A program made the translations under genes and the position numbers. From Hyphodiscus hymeniophilus (lineage: Eukaryota; Ascomycota; Leotiomycetes; Helotiales; Hyphodiscaceae): a stretch of DNA of 64,000 nt. Shown one piece after another: positions 44,585 to 56,968 of this stretch. Location of the stretch: assembly GCA_016508695.1 (NCBI GenBank), contig VNKQ01000019.1:310001-374000 (forward strand), written 5' to 3'. The first letter of the stretch is position 1, and every line of letters begins with the position of its first letter. The notes under the pieces were generated by a model that saw only the letters and a program-made list of their open reading frames with translations, was not told the origin of the DNA and did not search any database.

Positions 44585-45181
44585 ATGGACGGGTTCGTTA
44601 CTCTCTAGGAACACTCTCCTTGCTCTACTGATCCATCAACAGGCTCACGGCTACTGAGCAGCGAGAGTTTGAGTCTCGAATGCAGCGCAAGCAGATGAAG
44701 GAATTTATGGGCGTAAGTAACCATCCTATCCAATTCGGTGTCGAAAGCGTCCTGGCCCTTCTCGATGAAGGAGATGTTATCGTGTTATCTACTGTAATGG
44801 CTCCTGAGGCATATTCAGGAGACTCTTGCATCTCGTTCATGCTCGGCATCAATTCTCTTATATGCCCAAGTCTCTTGATTGTTGAGCTCTCCTTGATTCA
44901 CACCTTTACGAACCCCAGTCAAGCTATCTGAAGCTTCAATATAATGCAGATCTTCCCTCGGAGCATATCACTTACAATCAACCGCACAGATGTTCTCGAA
45001 CCTCGTATCCCACTGCTTCGACTCCTGCGTCGATGACTTTACCACCAAGTCTCTCATTCAGCGAGAATCTGGCTGCGTCTCCCGATGTGTCAAGAAGTAT
45101 ATGGAAGGCGCCGAGCGAATAGGTCAGAGATTCTCGGAGCAACAAGCTCAGATGATGAACAACCCCCCTCCTGGCCGATAA
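44585..45181 (+). CDS. TIM9: Mitochondrial import chaperone Tim9
   Basis: Small Tim chaperone of the intermembrane space. With Tim10 it escorts hydrophobic carrier proteins to the TIM22 complex. Exons are 44585..44592 (8 nt, ATGGACGG), 44643..44712 and 44990..45181, giving 89 residues. The first intron (GTTCGT/ACAG) splits codon 3; the second is 277 bp (GTAAGT/GCACAG). The sequence MDGLTATEQREFESRMQRKQ is a family N-terminus. The twin Cx3C motif is CFDSC and CVSRC, forming the two disulfides of the small Tim fold, and the C-terminal helix reads GAERIGQRFSEQQAQMM. Length and motif spacing match yeast Tim9 (87 residues). Confidence 0.95.
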
Positions 45182-46868
45182 ATATCTGTGTACGAATCAT
45201 AGTGGGGGAGCTGCTGGCAGTGTACGATAGACGGATGAACTTTACAACTGGAGAAACGACTGGGGAAGACATTCCGGGGCAATTGAGGCTCGCCCAATAG
45301 TCAAGAGGACAACTCTTTGTACGGTACTCAGCGTGATGAGCAACGGTCACAGCTTGGATTCTGATCTGGGTACGACGAATAAAGTCAATTCAACTCCTGG
45401 ATTTTCAAAGAGCATGTGAGGATGATGTGAAGCCTGACTTGGTGGCAAGTGCCTGAACCTTTAGAAGCAAGGCCTGGAGATATGTAGACGCAACAAGAGC
45501 AACCTGACCACGTATTTTATCTCTACTCGGCTTGCGCAAAGGTATGATCTTCAATCGGTAATGAAGAAAAACTGCTCCAGCGAGTAATCAGGATGACAAG
45601 CAACATTTTCACCAATCGCTACTATTACAAACTTCTCTGTCCCATATCAAATTATCTGCTATCATTTAATTACCATGTCATGCTTCCGAAAGGAAGATTT
45701 CAAGGCACAAGTATGTATCTTCCTTGCCCCGCCCTATAGCCCACATTTCATACCTGTATTGTCTCATCTGCTCTCGCCACCAAAATGCATCCCGTTTGGA
45801 TTAATGCAAAACGCCTCTTTCTTTATTCCGGCCCTCTTTAAGATCTCGTTACCACGCAACTGTTTTGCGACGTGCAACAAACCTGAAATATGGGACGCAA
45901 TTCTTCATGCATATCTGACACGACTTGCTTTTTGTTGCAGATCGGATTCAGCCTGGTGTGGCTATGGAGAGAGCTGGAGTACCCGCTATTTCATGATTTG
46001 GAATCGACCGTTTTATTTATACATAACCATACCCTAGGCGATTGTGGGATTTTCAAACTGATATAGTTCTCCCAATCGATCAAAATATCTGAGCAAGCGA
46101 GAGTTGCGCTTAGGTCAAGTTCACAGCAGAATTGAGCTCGCAAGCCATCTTGAGGACCATTCGCAATCTTCAGGTGTCAGTAATCATCTAGATGATAATC
46201 TCCAACATGTCTTTTGTCACTCTCAATCAGATTGGGCGTCATTACCGGAAGATGTGATCAGCCCAACTCCAGTGCTTGAGTCGTCCCTCAAAAACCTTCC
46301 CCCAACGGCGGAAAACGGACGAAGATCTTACTCATCCACGACGTCCCAGAGGTACTAATAGTTTGGTATCTGTGTTTTTCCGTCTGGAATATCCACCTCT
46401 TGCATATTTCTTCGAAATGGCGTGGCTTCAGTCTTTCCATTCTCTTAACATCATATTGTAACCCGCTTTATACACATACACATTATTTCTCGGGCTTTGA
46501 AGGTAGCTGGTGCTATTGCTCTCACAGATACTCGGGCTCATTCTGTGGACCATAAAGGCAAAGCGGAATTTTTACCCAAGCAGGAAACTAACCAATGCTC
46601 GAAATATTGATAGGTGATGGAGAGGGCGCTGCCTAAGTCCCGCCAATATCAGTTGTTCAAACGTTTCAAGTAATAAGAGCTCTCAAAGAAAGCATTCCTT
46701 TTCACGCATCATCAATGTTCTTAAAAGTACCAGGTCATTGAAGAAACTACTGGCCGTCCCCAGTAACCCACCCTATGTCTACCTTGAGCAATTCAAAATA
46801 TGCAGTAGTTTATATGTTTTGGCAAACAAGCTCCGCAGCCAAAAGCCATGGACAGGGACTAGAGGTAT
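45182..46868. other. Intergenic region with one doubtful small gene
   Basis: 3' flank of TIM9 and convergent to the 2EXR gene. A two-exon candidate at 45675-46062 and a plus frame at 46104-46358 are the only items of note. Confidence 0.4.
45675..46062 (+). CDS. Doubtful small two-exon gene
   Basis: The start is MSCFRKEDFKAQ (45675..45710), followed by a GTATGT donor. An acceptor TTGCAG near 45940 opens a frame IGFSLVWLWRELEYPLFHDL that stops near 46062, giving about 53 residues. No family is recognised. The consensus splice signals are the only support. It may instead be part of the TIM9 3' region or a longer transcript. Confidence 0.2.
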
Positions 46869-47651
46869 CTATCTACCACTACTCTCAACATATTCCAGCA
46901 CCTCCCTCATGCTCTCAAACTCAAATTTAACATCCACACCATTCATTTTGCGGCTCGTTAGATACATCTTGACATACCCCGCTTTCCCGATCTTCTTGTT
47001 CCCCCAATCCCACCTCCCCTCTTCTTCCATCTCCACAATGCTCATACTGTCCGACCGCAACACCAGCATCTCATCGACGCCCTCCCATCCCAAATACTCC
47101 CCGATCCCGTAACTCGTTAAAGTATCGAAGTCCATAGCAACTTTCTTCATCCTGCCAAACCAAACGCCAGTCTTCCCGCCCCACACGTACGCAGCCTTCT
47201 TTTCATCCAGCCATTCCACTGCCTGCAAGAGAACCACATCTTTGCTCCTGTCCCAATACACTTGCCGCCCAACATCACCCATCGAAATCTCGTGGCTGCA
47301 TGTCGTGTATGTTTCCACATCCGTCTCAGCTCTGCCCATGCTCAACAAGCGGTTTATATCGAAGCCCAGCGAATAATGCTGAAGTCCGATCTCACGAGAT
47401 TCGCGGCATGCGTGCAGTATTGGAGGGACTCTCTTCATCCGCGAAGCAAAAATGTGAGGGTAGTCGTGGCATGCTTTTCGTTTGAGGCGGAGATAGTCAA
47501 GGTCGGATTTGCAGAGATAGAAGGGAATCAACGCTGGCGGGGTGAGGGTGTAGAGGCTTGACCATATCTTCAAGCGCAGTTCTGTGGGGAGGCTGGGGAA
47601 ACAGGGGAAAGAGGTCGGAGGCGCGAAATCTGGGGCAGAACTCGAAGCCAT
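46869..47651 (-). CDS. 2EXR domain protein
   Basis: Intronless, 260 residues. It carries the fungal 2EXR signature: FPCFPSLPTELRLKIWSSLY at residues 17-36 and PPILHACRESREIGLQHY at about 75-92, the two E-x-R motifs that name the family. The remainder (KDVVLLQAVEWLDEKKAAY; VDEMLVLRSDSMSIVEMEE) is typical of these abundant, expanded, functionally uncharacterised proteins of Pezizomycotina. No signal peptide or membrane segment. It lies tail to head with NUP188, about 260 bp from its stop. Confidence 0.9.
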   Translation of the reverse strand: MASSSAPDFAPPTSFPCFPSLPTELRLKIWSSLYTLTPPALIPFYLCKSDLDYLRLKRKACHDYPHIFASRMKRVPPILHACRESREIGLQHYSLGFDINRLLSMGRAETDVETYTTCSHEISMGDVGRQVYWDRSKDVVLLQAVEWLDEKKAAYVWGGKTGVWFGRMKKVAMDFDTLTSYGIGEYLGWEGVDEMLVLRSDSMSIVEMEEEGRWDWGNKKIGKAGYVKMYLTSRKMNGVDVKFEFESMREVLEYVESSGR

Positions 47652-47909
47652 TACGAGTCAGGCATCATGGGAAAATAAAAGGGGAGTGGAGTGAGATGGA
47701 GTAGGTGTACGCATGCTTATTAAGCAGGAGGCTGAAGAATCAGTGGTTGGCACTTGTAAATGACTAGAGATCGAGATATGATATAAAGAACGGAAATGAT
47801 ACCTGTACAAAGTTCTCATTGGTATTTAACACTTCGTCCTTGAAGGTGGACTTTATGCGTATCCCATTTTGTTCCGCACCCAACGCCAAATGCTCATCCA
47901 TCTTACTGA

Positions 47910-50900
47910 TCATGTTCCGCCAGTCAACTCCGTCAATACGTCCCTAATCCCCCACAGCTCACCAATGATCTTTCCCTCTAGCTTTGTTGCTTTCTCGCCC
48001 ACCGGGTTGATTCGCTCCTTGAGTAGAACTCTCGAGCCAAGCCAATATTCGACGCCTTCCAATCTGCAGAATGTAAAGTCAATATATATCCAAAAAGGCA
48101 AGATAGGGAAGGCCGAGGAGAGTCAAAACCTCCGGGGAAACAATTGAACAGCGAAATACTCACACGTTGCTAATATCCCAATCCACATCTGGGATTGCCG
48201 CACCTCCATCTGACTGACGAAATCCATATAAGACGTAGAGGATCAACGAAAGGGAGTGAACCTCAGAGCACATGCTCAAGGTGATGTTCTTGAGCGTGCC
48301 TCTCGCAACCATTCGAGACGTTTCCGGTGTATCAAATGCTTCGGATGAATGCTTGAGTAGGTTCGGGAACTGATTAAGGAAGAGTGCGATTTCCGTACCA
48401 ATTGCATCACCTACTGCGACTAGAATATTCAGAAGCAGCGGCAGAATGCCCCGTACCCATATATTGTAGCAGCGTTGAATGCCAGCACTGTCCGTGGATG
48501 GACTGATCACAGCACTTCTCAAGAATCCTACGATATTCGTGCCACTGATTTGTCCAAGCGCTCCTTCAATAGCGAGTTGTTCCGCCATAGGAGGAATCGT
48601 TGACAATTCAAGGAGGAAGAGTATGCTCAATTCTCCATAAACAGGGTCTCCATCAATAGCCAAACTATCTGACCAGGAGAAAAGAGACACAGCTACTCGT
48701 GCAGTGTCGTTCAGCGTAAACATCGAAACTATTTGAGGATAGCAGAATTCGATGCCAGGGATCCGTAGACATGCTTGGAGGATACCTGTTGGACTACGGA
48801 TTAGCATTCATTACACTAACAGATAGTACTATCTGAAGATTTCCGCCATTCAGAGTACTCCCAGGACGTCTTAATCATGAATGTATAGCTCACCTGTCAC
48901 CAACACAACATCCTCCGGATTTGATTCGGCGATCTTGTCATGGATAGAGGTAGCAATTTGACTAATGCCATTGGCCACAACAGATTCGAGGATCGCGAGG
49001 GCGATTGGAATAATAGGAGAAGAGTCCCTTAGGCGATTTGAGGACTTGAAGTCTAGGCCACTGGCTGGATTCGTTGACACTCCATGGGCGAAACCTTGTT
49101 TGGTTTCTTGTTGGGGTCCAGTCTCTGCATGTACTCGGAGGGCTAAGAACAACAATTTCAGAAGTGTTCTATAGTACTCGATGTTTCCTGCGAGAAGCGC
49201 ACGTTCGAAGGAGGTTTCAGAGTGTTGGATAGTGTCCCAAATAGTGGCTAGAAGTCCCGTTAACTCTTGCTTGTCTGTTTTTGACTCAATCAAGCGTTGA
49301 ATCAGTATAAGGGAAAGTTCTGCTCGTCTTTGGTTGAGGCGTTGGAAAATCTCCTCGAGTCCCTGGCTTCTTTTGTTGGACACCAGGCAATCTGAAGACA
49401 TCTTCGCGAAAATCTTTTGTAGGTCTGGCTGGTTCGAGAAATCGTTGCTTAGTTCAATGGCCAGGAAGCTCCAACCGTGAAGAAGAGCCTAATACCTGTT
49501 AACAAATTGCATATATAGTCGCTTGAAAGGGACCTGTGACACCATAAAAGCGAACTCACAATCTGCGCGTCTACTAAGGATAGATTGACGTTTGCTTTTA
49601 ACACTTCAGTCCCAAGCCCATCTGCTCTTCTCCAATTCCTATCATAGCTCAGGGTCTCATTCATGATAGGGTAGTTGTAGAAATATCCACGGCCCAATGG
49701 ACGCTGCTCTAGAGCCGTTCGTTCAAAATCAAGAATTGAGCAACTTGAATAACGTGAATCGAAATTGCGCTTCAGGTTTCCTAAAAGATACCGAATTAGC
49801 ACTCGTTCTGAAGTTGATGGGTCGTGACAGGTCAGGCTTTCGAGGAGTTATACATACCGTGTAAAGAAGAGTTGTAGCTGGGCAGTGCAACGGCGAATCT
49901 CGTATAGTAGCTCAGATTAGATATCATGTCTTTTGCGGCTACCTTGTTTCCCATTTGTCTAGAGTGAAATAGATGCATGGCTAATATTTCAGCAATATAG
50001 GCAGCAATTCTAGTCTGATAACAGGCATCCATTGAATCATTGAACTATTCGGTAAAGTCAGAATTCTCAACTTGAATCAAAATGAAGGGCAGTTCATCCT
50101 GGGGAAGCGACTCCGGGGGTTGGGGGTTCAACCGGAAAACTTACTTGTGGGGAAGACTGGACTGGTTTCAGGGTTCCAACGTATTCGGATATCGCCTTGA
50201 TGAACGCTGCGTGCTTTGCAGCGGCGTACGTTGCCCATGGCCAGAAGTTTTGGGCTAATGCAACAAAATCCAGCATAGCCAAAGCGTCTGGCTGAAAAAG
50301 ACTGCTAATATGTGATAGGGAATCTAGAGCCGTATCTAGGAGTGGTCGGTCCAGTGTCGCTAGATTCTTTCCTCCTCCTTTATTTTTAAGGGGATTTTTC
50401 GAGCCGTGACCAGTGAGAAGGTAATTAGCAAACCACTGCTGCCGATTGCTGACTATCACCGTCAGAAATTGCCAGATCGCTGTGGTGCAAGATTGTCGGC
50501 GCAAAGGTTTGTCAAGATCAGATAGAACGTGGAGGAAATTCTTAGAAGTTTGAGTTCCCAAGAAGCCGAGGAGTGACGGAGGTTCAGCGGAGTCATTGGA
50601 GGCGCTGAGAATTAACGCTTCGAACAAAGATACCACAGAGTGTCGATAGGCCTCATCGACCGCGTATAGACGTGCTATCAAAGGGGAAGCTTTGAACAGT
50701 TGGCTTTCGAGTTGGGAGTGCGATCTTCCAAGTAGGACACCGACTCTCAAGAGAATTGTAGCAAGAGCTAAAGTTGCGGTGACCTGGTCAACACGTAAAG
50801 TCATTGCGTTAATGAACGCCGTCGAAGGGGGGCTATTGAACCCATCGTGAAGAGTCTCTAAGAGAGGCCGGAATCTTAGCGTTCCTGACGTTGTTGACAA

Positions 50901-53900
50901 GAAGCTATTCACAAGATGTGAAGCAGCTGGCAATATTGCTTCCATGATCCTTAAGTCGGGCTTCTTATGCATGCCCTGCTTAGATTGGTTGCCCATAATC
51001 ATCTTGGAGAAGACTCCATCCTTCGGATTAAACTGTGTGTCATCGCCTGGCTTCGGTTGACTGTTAATGCCATATGTGAATCGAAGAATGCGGTCGAAAG
51101 CGGTCGTGATATTCCTGCTAAGCCGTCTTCTATCATCTTGCACTACGAATTTCCAGGTAGAGGAGCTTTCGAGCACGTCAACAAAATATCTCGTGAATGA
51201 AAGCAGAACTTTTGAAAGGGCTGGGAAGAATAATGTTAGCCAAAGCCGAATAAGGAAGTTTCCGACCTCGGCTGAAGTATAATAATATGGAGTTGGATAA
51301 CTGCTTACTTTGACCGAATACTCCCGTTCCCATTTCCAGAAGTTCGTCATTGCCAAAACGAGCACCAGATTTTTCCAAATTCCTTCTTTGCACAGCTCTT
51401 GAAATGATGTCGTCCACCAGAGATTCAAATAAATAAGTGCATGCTAGAAGAAGATCAAACCGACCAGAGACTACTTCAATACTTCCCACGATTGTTGACA
51501 ACCTGCCACCACCACGGCCAAGTTCTAAAAGCCCACTTCGGCTCATCAGAGGCCATACCCGGCCTGGATAAAACGGTATTACAGCGTGAATGAATTCCAC
51601 GCAACTGTGATGGAATAGGCGGTCAGCAATTGATCATTCGGAGCGCTAGCGATAGGGCCTGCCAAGGAAGAGCAGTATCGATAGTGATCGCTTACCTGGT
51701 GAGAATCTCCAGTGAGACATCGGAACCAAAATTGGTCGAATAACGCTGAAGCTCCTCCTGAAATATGTCGAAGATCACAGCCACGATATCGCGATTTTGA
51801 CTCAGCCCTGAGCTTGCAGTCTCTAAATAACGACGTGCCTCGCCCTTAAAATTTTCTATCGAGCCTGGGTCGGCTTCTGCAGCTTTGGAGTTGCCGCGCA
51901 AAAGACCTGCAAACGTTCCAATGATATCGGCGATGGAGTCACGATCGGCGGCCCCGCCTGTGACTGTGTAGATGACATCTCCGGCTGCCAAGAAGGTTTC
52001 CAAAAGCTATACAAAGTTGAGAATCAGTAAATGTTGAGCCTTTTCTCCGGCTGAGACGGCTTCCGGAAAGGGAACATTCCATGTGCCCTGCCACAAGAAA
52101 GGCCGAAAAGTGTTGTTCATTGAGTGTAAGAAATAGCCCGAAGTACTCACCTTCCCAAAGTATTTAAGGCCTGGATACTGGTGACCCCAATACGCCACTT
52201 TAGGGCTGTCTAAGATCATCCGGCCTGGTGTATTACTAGGAATGACAAAATCAGGATCAACCTTCATCAACGCGGATGCTGAATGTTGCATTCCTCTCAG
52301 TCTGACTCCACCCTCGAACAGATGCAACGTGGTTGTGAGACGGACAGAATTATTGTTCTCTTCCTCCTGGGTAGTAGTATAGCCGCCAAAATCGTCTGGA
52401 AGTTGGCAAGTGAATGTGTCAATCGTTGCGATCTCTCTAAGGATCAACGGATCAAATGAGGCACCATCTGTATCATAGCATGTTGACAGAGACCGGGTCA
52501 TCTTCAGCAAAGCGGATTCGTATGGAAATCTGTTCTTAGCCGAAGATAATATCAAGTCAACTAGGACGAATTGATTGAAGAAGTGTGATAAGACATCGCA
52601 AGCCGGACGCAAGTGCTCCGCGTCAGAGAAATCCCAATAGGTCTGACCGCCAGTCAGAGTCGACAAAGTCGCTTCCACAAGTTCAGGGATATAGCCGACT
52701 GCACTGCTACTGTTCATAAGATCCAGGATTGCGATACGCATTCTTGCGCCAACCGTGGCAGACAAGTTGGAATTAGGTGTACCGCCCAGTCGCAATCCAA
52801 GATCCGTCAGGACCTGAAACACACGGCCACGGTCCACAGCACTGGAGGCTAAGTATTGAATGATATCGTCCGTCTCATCCGGCAGTCCTTTAAGCATCGT
52901 CTCCAATGTGGCCTCGAAAACATCGCCAGAAGAAACCTGAGGGTGAGACTCCTCATCGGGTACTATGGCTCTCTCTGCAACGCGATTGCTCATGGCCTGC
53001 AGAATATCTGCCCAAGCAAGTACCATAGGAGCGGCGGTCGCAGGTATCTCCTCTGAGACGCGCATCACCATTGTATGGACGTGGGCGACAGTTCTCAAAT
53101 TGAATATATACGGAAGGTCTAAAGGTGCCTCTTGTGATATCCGAGGGTCGACGTCTGCGTTTCTCAGGAAGTCATTGCAGGTTGCGGGGGATAACACGCT
53201 CAAGGAAACGAGTGTAGCAGTTATCGTGACAGACAAAAATAGAGCTTCGGTCATAGGATCTTCCTGTCAAGTTCATCAGCAAATGACGGTTATTACCGCG
53301 GGTGGCCAAAGTCCTACTCACTGTAAGGAGTTGGGCGAAGAAACCATATTGTTCCATAGCTTCAAACCAGGCAACAACCAAAGTCGAGGAAGAGAGACTA
53401 GGATTAGTATCGACGATTTGGTATATGATCTCCATCGCATGAGAGATCTGGATGATTTGATTGTGCATCCATTCCATCTCGATGTCTTCTCGTCCGCCAT
53501 CAGGCTGAAACCATCTACTCCCATTTTCCATATTCTCAATATTGATTCGAATCGCCGCGAGAGCTTCAATGACCCATTTGTCTCCGTCTCCATTCGCAGA
53601 CCGTACGTTGACGCCAAGTGTTCTGATCCAGGAAATGGGCTCGGCGGTACCTTTCCCTTTATCACTACCTGTGACATCTTTGTGAGGATATAAGGTTGCC
53701 TGATAAATGATATTCAGGCATTGCAGAACGTTTCTTCGCTCAGAAAGATAAGTTCGAAGTATGCGTAATCGTCGACCTTCTTGAGAATCGAAGTCGTCTC
53801 GGTCTGCGTCCGGACTTGAGATTTGAGAGAGCAAAGCTGTAGAAGCCTTACTGGTTCCTGCAGCTTCTTGTATGCTTGCTGCCTCCTCCTTTGACAATTT

Positions 53901-54363
53901 GCCTAGTAGCTGAGCCGACGGGCGGTCTTGACATTCCACAATAACTACTCTTAACGCGGAGACCTCATCGATCTTAGCTTCCGTACTCAACCAGAGTGCA
54001 TCATCCTTGACCTCCTTGATATTATGTCGTGTGATCGATGACGGCGTAACGTTGATCGCGGAGGTCTTCGTCTCGAAAGCAGATTTCGTCTGCGGATTTG
54101 GGGCAGAGAAGGCTTTGAATGGATGCGCCAGTAGCTCCACGACAACTGGGTCAGAAAAAAAGCTATCGAGCGCCGAGGGCTTGCCAATAATAAACTCGTC
54201 GCTGCGTAAAAGGACACTACAGGCAGTTTTCCAGGAGCTGTATGGGAAATCAAGTTAGTTGTGATCTCAAGTGAGCCCGTTCGTGCACTCACATCAACTG
54301 CTGGTCTCCTTCGAAAAACTTGTCCAATGAAGGAAAGTATGCAGAGTCTGGTATGGGCGCCAT
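47910..54363 (-). CDS. NUP188: Nucleoporin Nup188
   Basis: Large alpha-solenoid scaffold protein of the nuclear pore inner ring. The start is at 54363 (MAPIPDSAYFPSLDKFFEG). Resolved exons are 54363..54293, 54237..53322, 53263..52151, from 52087, and the last two ending at 48164 and 48063..47910 (stop). About a dozen exons in all encode roughly 1,850-1,900 residues, normal for fungal Nup188. Identity rests on blocks shared with the family: KSAFETKTSAIN, DDALWLSTEAKIDEVSALR, EEAASIQEAAGTS, RTYLSERRNVL, EPPSLLGFLGTQ, SNRQQWFANYLLTG, QTRIAAYIAEILAM, NVNLSLVDAQI and GDPVYGELSILFLLELS. Introns of about 45-65 bp lie throughout. Junctions near 52010, 51690-51600 and 50100-49400 I did not fix. It is divergent from trpC across 265 bp. 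Confidence 0.92.
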
Positions 54364-54628
54364 GGCTACCGAAGGGGTAGATGTGTTGGCAGCATGGAAG
54401 TGTTGAAGTTCTCAGTCGTTCTTGTAGCTGGAACCTTTTTGGGTGATGGACGCGACGAGGCGAGGCTACGAATCGACTTTGCGAGACTGCAACAATTCTC
54501 GGGCCGCTAGTTAATCCGATCTGAACGCAGGGGCCATGAGCTACGAGCTGCTACGAATAATACACTTCATATATGACAGCCTCCTTTGATATTTCCCACG
54601 TCTTCAACACTTCTCAACACTCACAAAA
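54364..54628. promoter_or_regulatory. Shared divergent promoter NUP188/trpC
   Basis: 265 bp separate the start codons of the divergent NUP188 and trpC genes, so both promoters and leaders must lie here. I find no TGASTCA (Gcn4/Cpc1) site in it, although tryptophan genes are often under cross-pathway control. A CT-rich stretch (54580-54625) precedes the trpC start. Confidence 0.6.
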
Positions 54629-56968
54629 ATGCCTGTTGCTGATTTTATAGACTATTCCCCACAGCAACCTCAACCGGCACCTCCTTTAGCAAATGCTTCC
54701 AATGTGGTCTTAATCGACAACTTTGACTCATTCTCTTGGAATATCTACCAGTATCTTGCCCTCGAAGGCGCAACAGTCAGAGTCTTCCGGAATGATGAGA
54801 TCAGCATCGAGGACCTTGCAAAACTCCAGCCTAGTCAATTGGTCATCAGTCCTGGGCCGGGGCACCCCAGGACGGATTCGGGGATCAGCAGAGATGCTAT
54901 CGAGTACTTCGCCGGGAAGATACCAGTGTTCGGTGTTTGTATGGGACAGTAAGCCAAATAGTACAGTTGTTAGAAGTTTTACTGAGATGAGTACAGACAG
55001 TGTATCATAGACCTTTATGGAGGAGATGTGAGCTTTGCAGGGGAGATTCTGCATGGCAAAACATCACCTCTAAGGCACGATTCGAAAGGTGTTTATGCCA
55101 AGCTTCCTCAAGACCTACCTGTCACTCGTTACCACTCCCTTGCTGGCACACATCCGACGCTCCCTGATTGCCTAGAAGTATCTTCCTGGATTGAGGCCGG
55201 GGTGGATGGTGGAAAGGGTGTAATAATGGGCGTTCGACACAAAGAATATGTGGTGGAAGGCGTTCAATACCATCCCGAGAGTATTTTGACAGCGGAGGGA
55301 CGGGTTATGCTCAAAAATTTCCTTAAAATGCAAGGTGGAACCTGGGCCGAGAACGAAAGACTACAAAACAACGTCGCAAGCAAGGCCTTACAGGTTTCTA
55401 ATGGAAGCAATGGGTCAAAGAAGGAAAACATACTCGACAAAATCTTTGCTCACCGCAAAGCTGCCGTCACCGCACAGAAACAAATCCCTTCTCAACGGCC
55501 GAGCGATCTCCAGGCAGCCTACGATCTAGATATTTCACCCCCTCTCGTCCCCTTCGCCAAGCGCTTAAGACAGTCACCATACCCATTGTCTCTCATGGCT
55601 GAGATCAAACGAGCTTCTCCGTCGAAGGGAGTCATCTCGCTGTCTACATGTGCCCCAGCACAGGCTCGAACGTATGCTCTTGCTGGTGCAAGCGTGATAT
55701 CCGTCTTAACGGAGCCCGAATGGTTCAAAGGAAGTATCGAGGATTTACGGGCCGTTCGACAAGCCCTTGAAGGGATGCCGAATCGCCCTGCAGTGCTGCG
55801 AAAGGAATTCATATTTGAGGAATATCAAATCTTAGAAGCAAGATTAGCGGGCGCAGATACAGTCTTGCTCATTGTCAAGATGTTGGATGAGGCTACCTTG
55901 ATCCGACTATACAAGTACTCGCAGGCTCTTGGGATGGAACCTTTAGTCGAGGTTAACACAGCAGAAGAGATGGCTGTGGCTGTTAAAATTGGTTCAAAGG
56001 TCATTGGCGTCAACAACCGAAATCTGACAAGCTTTGAAGTGGATCTTGAGACAACAAGTCGACTCCTTGACCAAGTCCCCAAAGACACCATCGTGTGTGC
56101 TTTGAGTGGTATTTCAGGTCCTAAAGATGTGGAAGCATACCAAAAGAACGGCGTCGGGGCAGTTCTGGTTGGAGAAGCTTTGATGCGTGCAAAAGACACC
56201 ACTCAATTCATCCGCGAGCTTCTGGGGGGCTCAGAGCCAATTGCAAAACCTGCTCCAGGCAGTCTTTTAGTTAAGATATGCGGTACTAGGACTCCAGAAA
56301 ATGCTAGAGCGATAGTCAAAGCAGGAGCAGATTTGGTCGGCATGATACTGGTTCCTGGCAGACACCGCTATGTTCCTTACAAAGCCGCTATTTCTATATC
56401 AAAGATTGTGCATGAGGCGCATAACACTACCGGAAACATTTTCGGCGATCGAGTAGGTAACCAAGCGTCCGACTTCTTCGCAAATGCGGCATCAAATATC
56501 TCAAGTCATCGGCCGTTACTGGTTGGCGTGTTCCAAAATCAGCCGCTTGAGGAAGTCCTCGAGTTACAAAAAGCGTACGACCTGGACATTGTGCAACTTC
56601 ACGGCGATGAGCCTTTAGAATGGGCCAACCTTATCCCAGTCCCGGTGATTAGAAGCTTTAAGCCCGGCCAGCCTGGCCTTGGACGAAGAGGCTACCACAA
56701 TGTTTCACAACTTGATGCAGGATCAGGTGGCTCGGGCCAAAAACTGGATATGACGCAAGTGAAGACTACGCTCATAAAAGATCCAGGACTGAAGGTCATG
56801 CTCGCTGGGGGCTTGAACCCGGTGAATGTCGCTGAAACGGTTCTTGCTGCTGGCGAGCTGGGTGATAGGATCGTTGCCGTTGATGTCAGCAGCGGCGTTG
56901 AGGAGGGAGGAGCTCAAGATATTTCGAAGATAGAGGCGTTCATCAAGGCGGCTAGAAGTGTAAGGTAA
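54629..56968 (+). CDS. trpC: Trifunctional tryptophan protein: anthranilate synthase glutaminase / IGP synthase / PRA isomerase
   Basis: Tryptophan biosynthesis enzyme of 763 residues. Exons are 54629..54948 and 54997..56968 (intron GTAAGC/TACAG, in frame). Residues 25-225 are the glutamine amidotransferase that supplies ammonia to anthranilate synthase: NFDSFSWNIYQYL, ISPGPGHP, nucleophile Cys104 in FGVCMGQQ, and His199/Glu201 in VQYHPES. Residues about 245-515 are indole-3-glycerol-phosphate synthase: SLMAEIKRASPSKG with catalytic Lys near 311, VLRKEFIFEEYQI, GVNNRNL and ALSGI. Residues about 530-763 are phosphoribosylanthranilate isomerase: KICGTRTPENARA with catalytic Cys near 535, LVGVFQNQ, IVQLHGDE, LAGGLNPVNV and AVDVSSGVE. 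This domain order is the normal one in filamentous ascomycetes. All key residues are intact. Confidence 0.97.

Noticed and set aside
52965..53693. 242-codon plus frame antisense to NUP188
   Set aside because: Lies within two well-supported NUP188 exons and crosses their intron; no motif.
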